Assembly (NCBI GenBank): GCA_016788165.1
Contig: JAEUTH010000016.1
Coordinates: forward strand, 28,454 to 92,453
Origin: Bacteroidia bacterium
Lineage (GTDB): Bacteria; Bacteroidota; Bacteroidia; AKYH767-A; OLB10
DNA length: 64,000 nt
Direction: 5' to 3'
Shown: in pieces, positions 9,555-17,904 of the stretch
Numbering within the stretch: the stretch's first letter is position 1
Layout: every line of letters starts with the position of its first letter
Position numbers and translations under genes: made by a program
Notes under the pieces: model-generated
What the model was told of the DNA's origin: nothing
Database searches by the model: none
What the model saw: only the letters and a program-made list of their open reading frames with translations

Positions 9555-10829
9555 CTATTCGTGATAATTTAAATCTTTAGCATAGGTTTCGTCTAATCCA
9601 TTTAGCGATATAAGCGATACAGCAAATGCAATTATGCCTACTATAAACAATGCATGTATAAAATTAATGTGGCATTGGAATCTTAGAAGACCTAAAATGG
9701 CAGTAAGCAAAGCCAGCGAGCCCCTTACCATATTGGGTACCGTTGTAGTAACGGTGGCGCGTATATTGGTACCAAACTGTTCGCTCGATGTGGTAACAAA
9801 CACAGCCCAAAAACCCGTAAAAAAACCTAACAAGCCACACATTATATAAAACGCTAACAGTGATGCCTGGTTTAATCCATACAAATAAACAGGTGTAAGT
9901 ATGGCGCATCCCACAATAAAAAAACACAGAACCTTTTTACGGCTTTTAAACCTTTGCGAAAAATAAGCACAAGCAAAATCGCCCAAACATGTTGCTGCAT
10001 AAAAATACATAATTGCCCGCCCGCCATCAATACCCACAATGTCTAACTCCTTACCAATTTCGGGCGACAGAATAACCAAAATACCAATCACATACCAAAT
10101 AGGCACACCCAGCCCGATACACTGTAAGTACTTTTTAAAACGCTGTTTATTATTAAAGAGCATCATCAGGTTGCCACGTTGCACATTAGCCGTTTTTACA
10201 TCGGCAAACATGCCACTTTCGTAAACGCCAATACGCATCACTAACAAAGCCAATCCCATAACACCACCTACAATATATGATACACGCCAACCTTCGTCAA
10301 TGCCATAATAGTTATTGGCAAACTCGGCTAGCAGGTTTGCAAAAACAGCGCCCAATACACCAAAGGAAACAACTATCATGGTGCCATAACCACGGTGTTC
10401 TTTAGTCATGGTTTCGTTTACCAATGTTATACCAGCACCTAACTCGCCCGCCAAACCAATGCCTGCAACAAAGCGCAATAAACTGTAACAGGTAATAATA
10501 TCTATATTTAAAAATTGCGCACAGGGTGCTACATAGGCATTTAAAATATTGGCAACACTGTACATTAAAATACTGCCAAATAAAACCGAAACACGTCCTT
10601 TCTTATCGCCCAGTACGCCCCAAAGTATGCCGCCAACCAACATCCCAATCATTTGAATGCTGATAAGATTTACGCCATAAGTCAATAGCAAATCGGGTTG
10701 TGTAATGCCTAAAGCTTTTAAACTGGGTGTACGTACAATACCAAAAAGTATTAAATCATATATGTCAACAAAATAGCCGAGGGCTGCAATAATTACAATT
10801 GCATTGAAAGGATTGCGTGTTACACTCAT
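9555..10829 (-). CDS. Major facilitator superfamily transporter
   Basis: This inner-membrane transporter has about twelve hydrophobic segments and the MFS signature in loop 2-3 (GVLGDKKGRVSVL), of the type seen in metabolite:H+ symporters. I start it at the ATG at 10829 (MSVTRNPFNAI), giving 424 residues. A longer frame is open to 10880 but its first 17 residues do not look like a transporter start, and a TAnnTTTG promoter element lies at 10883-10890, which the longer version would begin almost on top of. It is transcribed toward the M1 peptidase with a 25-base gap and diverges from the response regulator. The substrate cannot be read from sequence. Confidence 0.85.
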   Translation of the reverse strand: MSVTRNPFNAIVIIAALGYFVDIYDLILFGIVRTPSLKALGITQPDLLLTYGVNLISIQMIGMLVGGILWGVLGDKKGRVSVLFGSILMYSVANILNAYVAPCAQFLNIDIITCYSLLRFVAGIGLAGELGAGITLVNETMTKEHRGYGTMIVVSFGVLGAVFANLLAEFANNYYGIDEGWRVSYIVGGVMGLALLVMRIGVYESGMFADVKTANVQRGNLMMLFNNKQRFKKYLQCIGLGVPIWYVIGILVILSPEIGKELDIVGIDGGRAIMYFYAATCLGDFACAYFSQRFKSRKKVLCFFIVGCAILTPVYLYGLNQASLLAFYIMCGLLGFFTGFWAVFVTTSSEQFGTNIRATVTTTVPNMVRGSLALLTAILGLLRFQCHINFIHALFIVGIIAFAVSLISLNGLDETYAKDLNYHE

Positions 10830-10882
10830 TAAAATTTGGGTAAATAAAATTTCGATAAATGGAGGGAGTGTTTGCAACAATA

Positions 10883-10890
10883 CAAAAATA
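10883..10890 (-). promoter_or_regulatory. Bacteroidota sigma-A -7 element for the MFS gene
   Basis: On the minus strand this reads TATTTTTG, an exact TAnnTTTG. It predicts a transcript start near 10875 and a leader of about 45 bases before the ATG at 10829. No convincing -33 TTG was seen. Confidence 0.45.
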
Positions 10891-10953
10891 CCCTAAATAA
10901 AAATGGATAGTTAAATTTCGATATTCACACTGTTTATTTATTGAAAAATAAAA

Positions 10954-10969
10954 TATGACGAATGTCATA
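10954..10969. promoter_or_regulatory. Perfect palindrome, candidate operator
   Basis: TATGAC-GAAT-GTCATA is a perfect 6-4-6 inverted repeat in the intergenic region between the divergent MFS gene and response regulator. Its TGAC-N4-GTCA core has the spacing of CRP/FNR-family operators, but which regulator binds is unknown. Confidence 0.45.
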
Positions 10970-11021
10970 CACATGATAAATCACAACCAAGTAATATTGT
11001 TACGATAAAAAATAAAACATA

Positions 11022-11732
11022 ATGAGCAGTACGAACCATGCACAAAGAATATTGGTGGTAGAAGATGAACAATCGCTTGCCGAAACCATAAAATTAAATT
11101 TAGAACTCGAAGGATACAAGGTACATCATGTTGCCGATGGTCGCACGGCATTAAAAGTTTTTAAATCGGAGCGTTTTAATTTAATTGTATTGGATGTGAT
11201 GCTGCCAGAGTTAGACGGCTTTTCGGTATGTGAAGCCATACGCCTAGAAAACAATAAGGTTCCCATTTTATTTCTGACCGCAAAAAACACATCGGCCGAC
11301 AGGGTAAATGGTTTAAAAATTGGTGGCGATGATTATTTGGCCAAACCGTTTAATTTAGAAGAGTTTTTATTACGCGTGCAAAACCTGATAAAACGCAGCA
11401 CCCAAAATCAAAACGCAGCCAACATTGATGAATATAAATTAGGCAAGAAAAAAATACGGTTTAGTTTGATGCAAATAATTGATGACAATGGCGAAGAAAC
11501 CAAACTAACTAAAAAAGAATGCAGCCTTTTAAAATTATTGGTCGAGCGTAAAAATGAAGTAGTATCACGCGAGCATATTCTCGAAACCGTTTGGGGTTAT
11601 GATATTTATCCATCAACACGAACTATTGACAACTTTATAGTAACTTTTAGAAAATATTTCGAAACCGACCCCAGTAATCCCCGCTATTTTCATAGCGTGC
11701 GTGGTGTAGGTTATAAATATACAGAAGCTTAA
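11022..11732 (+). CDS. OmpR/PhoB-family response regulator (orphan)
   Basis: This 236-residue cytoplasmic two-component response regulator has a receiver domain at about 8-122, with the acidic pocket at Glu14/Asp15, the phospho-acceptor Asp58 (LDVMLPELDG) and the conserved Lys in AKPF. A winged-helix DNA-binding domain follows at about 135-235 (VWGYDIYPSTRTIDNFIVTF, RGVGYKY). All key residues are intact, so it should be phosphorylation-competent. No histidine kinase is adjacent on either side, making it an orphan. The palindrome at 10954-10969 lies about 50 bases upstream and could be an autoregulatory or other operator. An intrinsic terminator follows at 11758. Confidence 0.93.
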   Translation: MSSTNHAQRILVVEDEQSLAETIKLNLELEGYKVHHVADGRTALKVFKSERFNLIVLDVMLPELDGFSVCEAIRLENNKVPILFLTAKNTSADRVNGLKIGGDDYLAKPFNLEEFLLRVQNLIKRSTQNQNAANIDEYKLGKKKIRFSLMQIIDDNGEETKLTKKECSLLKLLVERKNEVVSREHILETVWGYDIYPSTRTIDNFIVTFRKYFETDPSNPRYFHSVRGVGYKYTEA

Positions 11733-11757
11733 TTATTAATTTAATGCGCCATAGAAG

Positions 11758-11790
11758 AAGCCCTGCAATTTGCAGGGCTTTTCTTTTTTT
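11758..11790 (+). terminator. Intrinsic terminator after the response regulator
   Basis: AAGCCCTGCAA pairs with TTGCAGGGCTT, followed by a T-rich tail. It lies 26 bases after the response regulator stop codon. Confidence 0.9.
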
Positions 11791-11851
11791 AAGATTTCAA
11801 TTAAAATAAATTCTATTTTTCAGCTATTAAACAACTAAATCCTAAAACAAT

Positions 11852-13669
11852 ATGAAAAAACTACTACTGGCATTTACAACAATTGCATTGGGCTTTCAAA
11901 CCCTGGCACAAACATCGGGCGGACCCGATTTGTATGGCTATACATGGCGCGATAGCAACGACCCACAAGGCCCTGTATATAATTGGATTGATGTACCTCA
12001 ATTAACCGATGCACAGGAAGTTACCTTATTAGCCGATGATAATACACGCGGCCCCTTTGCATTAAGTGCTCCATTTCATTTTTATTGGTATGATGTAAGT
12101 ACTTTTTGGGTGGGATCTAACGGCTATATTGCTTTTGGTAATTCAGCTTTGGCTTCGCCTTTTTTACCTATACCCAATGTGGCTGCACCACATAATTTTA
12201 TTGCAGGTATGTTATCCGATTTGAATTTTGATGCTGTAGGCAATCCCGCAGAGTGTTGGTATTGGCGTAATGCCATGGCCGATACCTTAATTGTATCATG
12301 GATAAATGTTCCGTTTTGGGATCCAACAACACAATTTACCGGAGCCAATACTTTTCAAATTATTCTATCTACCGTTGACAGTAGTATTACCATGCAATAT
12401 GCTTTACAAAGCGGCTTAACTAATGTAGGCCCGGGCGATTATATGTCAATTGGTATCGAAAACAATTCAGGTGCAATTGGTTTAGAACATTCGCATAATG
12501 TATATCCTGTGGCAAACTATGCTGTTAAGTATTATTATCCGGCCAACACCACATTTCAGGTTAACGATGCATCTTGCAATTATGTTACCAACGAAACTAC
12601 CGGTGGTATTTTTGTGTCTAAATCGGCAACCGATACTTTTAAACTGGCTGCTGAAATTAAAAACACAGGCAATACCGTTTTAAATCCATTCAATGTACAA
12701 GCTACGGTAAAATCGCCAACCAATTTAACCGTTGCAAGTAATGCAATTGCATCAGATACCTTACAAGCCGGCCAAACACAATTAATAAATTTTGCACAAG
12801 GTTTTATTCCTACAAATGCCGGCACCTATCAGTTTTCGACAACAACTTTATTAGGTGGCGATGCAACACCCAGCAACAACAGTTTAACGCAAGAAATTGT
12901 TTGTATTGATAGCAATTCGGCCAATCAATGGTTGGGTTATGATAATGGTGTGGCTGGTGCAACGGGCATAAGTTGGCAAGGCGGCAATGGTGGTGTAGGT
13001 AATTATTTTATTCCGCCCTATTATCCATGTAATATTGAGGCTGTACGTTGTTTCATCACTGCCGACCCTTCGTTAGTGGGCTATTCGGCAATTATTTTTG
13101 ATGATGACGGGCTGAACAATACACCGGGCACATTACTCGATTCACAATTTGTAAGTGCTACAACCACCGGTGTTTGGAATGTTTCGAACACAACAGCACC
13201 AATTACCATTAACTCAGGTGGCGTTTATGTAGCTTGGTACATGGGTGGGCCTGATGTGCAATTAGGCTTAAATACGGCATTACCAATTTCAAACCGATCG
13301 TATGAATTGTTAGGCAATGCCTGGGCTATTTATCGTAACCGTGCTATTGAAGACTTAATGCTTAACATTAAAATTTCGAAACTTACTTTTCAGGGATTGG
13401 ACGAAAACAAAAATTTGTCGCTACAACTTTATCCAAATCCTGCAAACGATGCTGCCATAATAAAAGTACATGCTTTAGAAACCATAAAACAATTTAGTTA
13501 TGAAATTATAACTGCACAAGGCCAAAAAGTAAGCAGCGGTTTGGCAGAACCAAATCAAAGTATGGCCGAAGTAAAAATAGAAACCAAAAGCTTGCCTGCC
13601 GGTTTATATATCTGCCGCATACTTGTTAACGATACCGTTATTACCCGCAGCCTAAGCGTAACACATTAA
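11852..13669 (+). CDS. Secreted T9SS-sorted protein of unknown function
   Basis: This is a 605-residue exported protein. The signal peptide ends near residue 19 (LAQT). The body has a beta-rich N-terminal segment with FYWYDVSTFWVGSNGYIAFGN, which looks like the beginning of a surface beta-sandwich seen in many Bacteroidota secreted proteins, then an Ig/CARDB-like segment (about 240-345), and a second beta domain at about 350-500. The last 90 or so residues are a T9SS type A sorting tail (QLYPNPANDA, PAGLYICRILVNDT). No catalytic motif is evident. It stands alone as a transcription unit, with terminators on both sides. The function is unknown; adhesion or a structural surface role is a guess. 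Confidence 0.85.
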   Translation: MKKLLLAFTTIALGFQTLAQTSGGPDLYGYTWRDSNDPQGPVYNWIDVPQLTDAQEVTLLADDNTRGPFALSAPFHFYWYDVSTFWVGSNGYIAFGNSALASPFLPIPNVAAPHNFIAGMLSDLNFDAVGNPAECWYWRNAMADTLIVSWINVPFWDPTTQFTGANTFQIILSTVDSSITMQYALQSGLTNVGPGDYMSIGIENNSGAIGLEHSHNVYPVANYAVKYYYPANTTFQVNDASCNYVTNETTGGIFVSKSATDTFKLAAEIKNTGNTVLNPFNVQATVKSPTNLTVASNAIASDTLQAGQTQLINFAQGFIPTNAGTYQFSTTTLLGGDATPSNNSLTQEIVCIDSNSANQWLGYDNGVAGATGISWQGGNGGVGNYFIPPYYPCNIEAVRCFITADPSLVGYSAIIFDDDGLNNTPGTLLDSQFVSATTTGVWNVSNTTAPITINSGGVYVAWYMGGPDVQLGLNTALPISNRSYELLGNAWAIYRNRAIEDLMLNIKISKLTFQGLDENKNLSLQLYPNPANDAAIIKVHALETIKQFSYEIITAQGQKVSSGLAEPNQSMAEVKIETKSLPAGLYICRILVNDTVITRSLSVTH

Positions 13670-13695
13670 TTTAGCTGCAAAACGTTCGTTTAAAT

Positions 13696-13727
13696 AAAAA
13701 AGGCTGCTTAATTAAGCAGCCTTTTTT
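13696..13727. terminator. Intrinsic terminator (perfect palindrome)
   Basis: A 32-base perfect palindrome, AAAAAAGGCTGCTTAA and its complement, lies 27 bases after the stop of the preceding gene. The remaining 216 bases up to the helicase stop are AT-rich with no ORF or motif that I can support. Confidence 0.9.
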
Positions 13728-13943
13728 ATTTAAGACTTAATGAAGCACATGATAAAATAACTTAGCTTAATTTATATCAAACCACGGCACATATTTATGC
13801 ACAAAATTACCAAACAAAATGTAACCCTTATAGTAAATACATTTTACGGAAGTATAGGCAGAATAAACAAACACTTGCATGCTGTTGCCTTTTAGTTTTT
13901 CTATCTAAACGTTAGCATAAATAAAAAAGCAATCAATGACCTA

Positions 13944-15209
13944 TTAATAGATGCGATTGTTTTGAGGTTTTGCCTTGTTCGTGTTTTGATGACGTTTATG
14001 CGGATTACGCTGTGCCGAACCTACCGATTTTTTATGCGTTGGATTTGATTGGGATTTTTTTTCAGGCACTAATTTTTGCATGGGATATGGATGTTCAACA
14101 ACAGGTATTTTAAAACCAATTAACTTATTAATATCGTCTAAAAATGGGCGTTCGTCCACATCGCAAAACGAAATTGCAATACCATCGGCCCCGGCCCTAC
14201 CGGTTCGGCCGATTCGATGCACATAACTTTCGGGAATATTGGGCAAATCGTAATTTATTACATGGGTCAAATCGTCAATATCAATACCACGTGCAGCAAT
14301 ATCGGTTGCTACTAATACACGCGTTAAATGATTTTTAAAATTTTGCAATGCATGTTGTCTGGCGTTCTGCGATTTGTTACCGTGTATAGCCTGCGCTGCA
14401 ATATTTGATTTTGATAAATCTTTAGCTACCCTGTCGGCACCATGCTTGGTACGGGTAAATACCAAAGTGCGCTCAATATTTTTATTTTTAATAATGTACT
14501 GCAACAAGTTTTTTTTATTTTCCTTATCAACATAATATAAGGTTTGACTTACGGTTTCGGCAGTAGTGTTTTCGGGTGTTACGGCTACTTTTGCCGGATT
14601 TTGCAATATCGTATCTGCAAGCTTCAAAATAGCCTGGGGCATGGTAGCCGAAAAAAACAACGATTGCCTTTTCTTAGGTAAAACAGCAATTACCTTTTTT
14701 ACATCATTAACAAAACCCATGTCTAACATGCGATCGGCTTCGTCTAAAACAAAAAACTGAAGATGTTGCAGGTGCACAAATTTTTGCTGCATCAAATCGA
14801 GTAAGCGGCCTGGTGTTGCAATTAAAACATCAACACCATGACGCAACGCTTCAACCTGGCTGTACTGATTTACACCTCCAAAAATTACGCAACACTTTAA
14901 TGATGTATTTGCACCGTAGTTCGAAAAACTTTCTGCAATTTGAATTGCTAACTCACGCGTGGGCGTTAACACCAATGCTCTAATGCGTTTTATACCATGT
15001 GCAGGGCTATCCTGAACCAATAACTGAATAATAGGGATAGCGAATGCAGCCGTTTTACCGGTACCGGTTTGTGCACAGCCCAAAATATCGTTTCGCTCAA
15101 GAATTAACGGTATGGCTTGTGCCTGTATGGGTGTGGGTGTGGTATATCCTTGCGTTTGCAATGCCTTTTTAATAGGCGCTATCAAGGGTAGTTTGTCAAA
15201 TGAAATCAT
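13944..15209 (-). CDS. DEAD-box RNA helicase, RhlE-like
   Basis: This 421-residue ATP-dependent RNA helicase has the complete core: motif I AQTGTGKT at residues 46-53, motif II DEAD in [13 protein letters not shown], motif III SAT, and motifs V-VI ([18 protein letters not shown]). The Q-motif region ([10 protein letters not shown]) is also present. After the core there is a short basic, Asn/Gln/Lys-rich tail (about residues 380-421), typical of the RhlE group and probably RNA-binding. Such proteins remodel rRNA or mRNA structure, often at low temperature. It is a single-gene unit. A near-match to the Bacteroidota -7 element (one mismatch) lies at 15256-15263 on the minus strand. Confidence 0.93.
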   Translation of the reverse strand: MISFDKLPLIAPIKKALQTQGYTTPTPIQAQAIPLILERNDILGCAQTGTGKTAAFAIPIIQLLVQDSPAHGIKRIRALVLTPTRELAIQIAESFSNYGANTSLKCCVIFGGVNQYSQVEALRHGVDVLIATPGRLLDLMQQKFVHLQHLQFFVLDEADRMLDMGFVNDVKKVIAVLPKKRQSLFFSATMPQAILKLADTILQNPAKVAVTPENTTAETVSQTLYYVDKENKKNLLQYIIKNKNIERTLVFTRTKHGADRVAKDLSKSNIAAQAIHGNKSQNARQHALQNFKNHLTRVLVATDIAARGIDIDDLTHVINYDLPNIPESYVHRIGRTGRAGADGIAISFCDVDERPFLDDINKLIGFKIPVVEHPYPMQKLVPEKKSQSNPTHKKSVGSAQRNPHKRHQNTNKAKPQNNRIY

Positions 15210-15348
15210 AAATTAAAGCAGCATTACAACTGCATTTTATATAAAAGTAAAACTGCAAGGTTATCATTTATTAATTCAATGAAATATTATGCAATACAAA
15301 TGCACATTTCAAACTTTATTACAAGCCTAAAAACGGACATGCAAAAAA

Positions 15349-16215
15349 TTAAAAACATGGAAGCAATGCAGCGGTAAATTCTTCTACCGACTGATAGCGC
15401 TTCTGATTGTTAATTTGCAATACTTCGTTAATGGCCGCTGCGGTTAACTGGTGTGGTGGTCTGCCAAACGATTGTCGGTAGGTGGCTTTGTGTAATACAG
15501 CCAATAAGTTTTTATTTATTTTTTTATGCGGTGGCAATGGCAGGTTTAATTGCAACTGCATGGCATATACCGGATGCTGATGAAAAAAAGGATTGCTACC
15601 GGTTAAACAATGATACAAACACATTGCTAAAGCAAACACATCGGTACCTGCATTTATAAATGAGGGTTGTTGCAACATTAACTCCGGTGCGGCATAACCT
15701 AATGCAAAATTTGACTGGCAATGTGTATCTACATCCCTATTAAAAGCTAAACCTAAATCAAGCACATATACCTGGTTGCCCATTAATATATTTTCAGGCT
15801 TTATATCACAATGAAATATCTGATGCCGGTGTAGTGAATTTAATACTTCCAGCACATCAACAATAATCTTGTAATAATAAGCCGGCTGTTGCTTCTGAGC
15901 CATTGATTGACGTAATGTTTGGCCCGGTATATATTCTTTTATTAAGTAATGTGTATCATCATCAACAAAGTAGTCAATGGTTTTTTGTAATCGCGGATGC
16001 AACAATGCATAGCTGGCTTCTTTTAAATGTACCTGTAACGATTGCGTGTGGCTTACATATTCAGGTGTAAGCATTTTTACAACTACTTGTTGCTTACTTT
16101 CTACATCCATTCCAATATAAACACAGCTAAACTTACCGCTATGTTTTAAAGTGAGTGCTTGGTTATTGGCATCAAATATATATTGACTTTGATTGGTGGT
16201 TAGTACTTGCGCCAT
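15349..16215 (-). CDS. Soluble Ser/Thr protein kinase with an HCD (non-RD) catalytic loop
   Basis: This eukaryotic-like protein kinase has about 288 residues from the ATG at 16215. I prefer this start over 16245 because the stop of the upstream gene is 2 bases away. The P-loop region is GKFSCVY, the ATP-anchoring lysine is Lys47 (VVVK), the catalytic loop is HCDIKPEN with Asp137, the metal-binding motif is DLG (Asp153) and the activation segment ends GYAAPEL. The usual Arg before the catalytic Asp is Cys136, so it is non-RD, and DFG is DLG. It consists only of the kinase domain, with no membrane segment or PASTA repeats, unlike PknB. It is third in a tight operon behind an oxidase III-like protein and a Ycf48-like lipoprotein. 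Confidence 0.88.
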   Translation of the reverse strand: MAQVLTTNQSQYIFDANNQALTLKHSGKFSCVYIGMDVESKQQVVVKMLTPEYVSHTQSLQVHLKEASYALLHPRLQKTIDYFVDDDTHYLIKEYIPGQTLRQSMAQKQQPAYYYKIIVDVLEVLNSLHRHQIFHCDIKPENILMGNQVYVLDLGLAFNRDVDTHCQSNFALGYAAPELMLQQPSFINAGTDVFALAMCLYHCLTGSNPFFHQHPVYAMQLQLNLPLPPHKKINKNLLAVLHKATYRQSFGRPPHQLTAAAINEVLQINNQKRYQSVEEFTAALLPCF

Positions 16216-16216
16216 G

Positions 16217-17173
16217 TTATAAATTAATGAAATATGCCTCACCATTATCGCCTACAGCCAACGCTTTGTACTTATTTAAAAGTACTACATCATTAAAAAT
16301 TACATTTAATGTTGTGTTGCATTGCTGCCAGCTTTTGCCTGCATTATAACTAACACTTGCCAAACCATTGGTACCAACGGCAACACCTGTTTGATCCAAT
16401 AAATAAATTGCATTGTAGTGCAAACGCTTACCTAATAACGTATTGTTTTGTTGCGTTGCATGCCAATTAACACCATCGGCACTTGTATAAATACCGCCAT
16501 CAAAACCACAGGCTATCCAACCATTATTGTAAACTACTCCGGTATAAAAATCGGCCGGTGCAGAAGTAAGTTTCCAGGTGGTGCCAGCATCATGGCTCAG
16601 GTAAATGGCACCATAGCCTACTGCTATTGCCTGCTGACCGCTAATAGCTATGTGTCGCATTTCATGTGTGGTTTGGGTAAGTTGCCAGGTGGTGCCTCCA
16701 TTGTTGGTCCTATATAAAAATCCTTCCTGAAAATTTTTACCACCGCATGCTAATGCTGTTAAGCTATCAAGTACCAATATATCATACACGGCTGCATCAA
16801 AAGCACCGGTTGGCATTTGATTGTTGGCTGGTACACTTAAAGCGTAGTTTTTACCATAATTGTTGCTCCTGAAATAATTGATGTATTTACTCGAAGCCCA
16901 CCAAACATTTTGATAAGTGCTAACATCATATACCGGATTCCAAAAGCCGGTTGCAGGTTGTTGCCAGGTTGTACCAGCATCGGTTGACAAAAAAATGTAA
17001 CCTGTATCAGCATTGCTTCCACAAATCAATATCGAATCAGCTCCAACCAAATTCACGCTATGGATATTACCTGAAACAGGTAAATGTAATTGCGTGTAAA
17101 CCACATCTACTTTGTCTTGGTTGCAACCTGCAAATAACAGCGCGTTTAAAAAAATAATAGCAACTGTTTTCAT
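16217..17173 (-). CDS. Ycf48/BNR-like beta-propeller lipoprotein
   Basis: From the ATG at 17173 this encodes a 318-residue lipoprotein with a signal peptide and lipobox (LLFAGC, Cys about 16). The body carries repeated Asp-box propeller motifs such as FLSTDAGTTWQQP, YRTNNGGTTWQL, YLSHDAGTTWKL and SVSYNAGKSWQQC. This pattern is that of the Ycf48/photosystem-assembly-like propeller family that is widespread in Bacteroidota. The start overlaps the stop of the preceding oxidase subunit III-like gene (TAATG), so translation is probably coupled. In plants and cyanobacteria Ycf48 assists assembly of a membrane complex; a similar chaperone role for the neighbouring membrane protein is inference only. 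Confidence 0.83.
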   Translation of the reverse strand: MKTVAIIFLNALLFAGCNQDKVDVVYTQLHLPVSGNIHSVNLVGADSILICGSNADTGYIFLSTDAGTTWQQPATGFWNPVYDVSTYQNVWWASSKYINYFRSNNYGKNYALSVPANNQMPTGAFDAAVYDILVLDSLTALACGGKNFQEGFLYRTNNGGTTWQLTQTTHEMRHIAISGQQAIAVGYGAIYLSHDAGTTWKLTSAPADFYTGVVYNNGWIACGFDGGIYTSADGVNWHATQQNNTLLGKRLHYNAIYLLDQTGVAVGTNGLASVSYNAGKSWQQCNTTLNVIFNDVVLLNKYKALAVGDNGEAYFINL

Positions 17174-17799
17174 TAAAAAGAAAACAAGAAAATAAAATAT
17201 AAAAACAGCCACATAAAATCAACAAAATGCCAGTACATGGTTACTATTTCCAATTTATTGCCCTCGCGTTTACTGCTAAAAAACATCAACTGCTTAACCA
17301 TATCATTAGCGGCTACATAGGTATTAAAGTTTAAATAGGCCAGCATAACAAAACCTAATAAAATATGCAGTAAATGAAAGGCAGAAATTAGATATAAAAA
17401 TGACACCGCTGTTTGATAGCTGAAAAACACACCATCGGCATACATTTTTTGCCAACAAAAAACCTGCATTGTACAAAAAACACCTGCCAATAAAAGCGTA
17501 AGAAATAAACTGATTCGTAAATCAATCATGCTATCGGTTTTAAAAGCAGTTATGCAGCGCGACATGGTGTAACTACTAAATAAAAGTACTACAGTGCTAA
17601 CCGAAAACAACTTAGGAAAACCAAAGGCAACATTTTGATACTCTACCATGCGTATGCCGTACAAAAGCACTAATGCCAAAAAACTTAGTGTGCTGGCAAT
17701 AATTGCAAAAAACAAAAACGTTTTATGCGGGTGCATTTTCTCTAAACGTCTGAATGCACTTATTTTTTCGGTGCGCTTACCTTGGTTTTGTGTACTCAT
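17173..17799 (-). CDS. Heme-copper oxidase subunit III-like membrane protein
   Basis: This is a 208-residue integral membrane protein with about five hydrophobic segments. Its last helix contains YWHFVDFMWLFLY, the signature of cytochrome c/quinol oxidase subunit III, and a central helix has HLLHILLGFVMLAYL, also characteristic. The frame is open to a TTG at 17820, but I use the ATG at 17799 (MSTQNQGKRTEK). Subunits I and II are not nearby, so it is an isolated subunit III paralogue. In subunit III proteins this fold binds lipid and stabilises the catalytic core. It is the first gene of the operon with the Ycf48-like lipoprotein (1-base overlap) and the kinase. Confidence 0.85.
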   Translation of the reverse strand: MSTQNQGKRTEKISAFRRLEKMHPHKTFLFFAIIASTLSFLALVLLYGIRMVEYQNVAFGFPKLFSVSTVVLLFSSYTMSRCITAFKTDSMIDLRISLFLTLLLAGVFCTMQVFCWQKMYADGVFFSYQTAVSFLYLISAFHLLHILLGFVMLAYLNFNTYVAANDMVKQLMFFSSKREGNKLEIVTMYWHFVDFMWLFLYFIFLFSF

Positions 17800-17904
17800 A
17801 CGTGAAGTGTCGGTTTTCAAAAATAACGATTAATTGAAATTAACCAACATGATTTCAAAGTTTATGTCGTAGTTTTTTAGTTAAACAAATCCGATAAGAA
17901 ACGC

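Noticed and set aside
17179..17820. TTG at 17820 as the start of the oxidase III-like gene
   Set aside because: The ATG at 17799 gives a reasonable N-terminus and the seven extra residues are not supported by anything.
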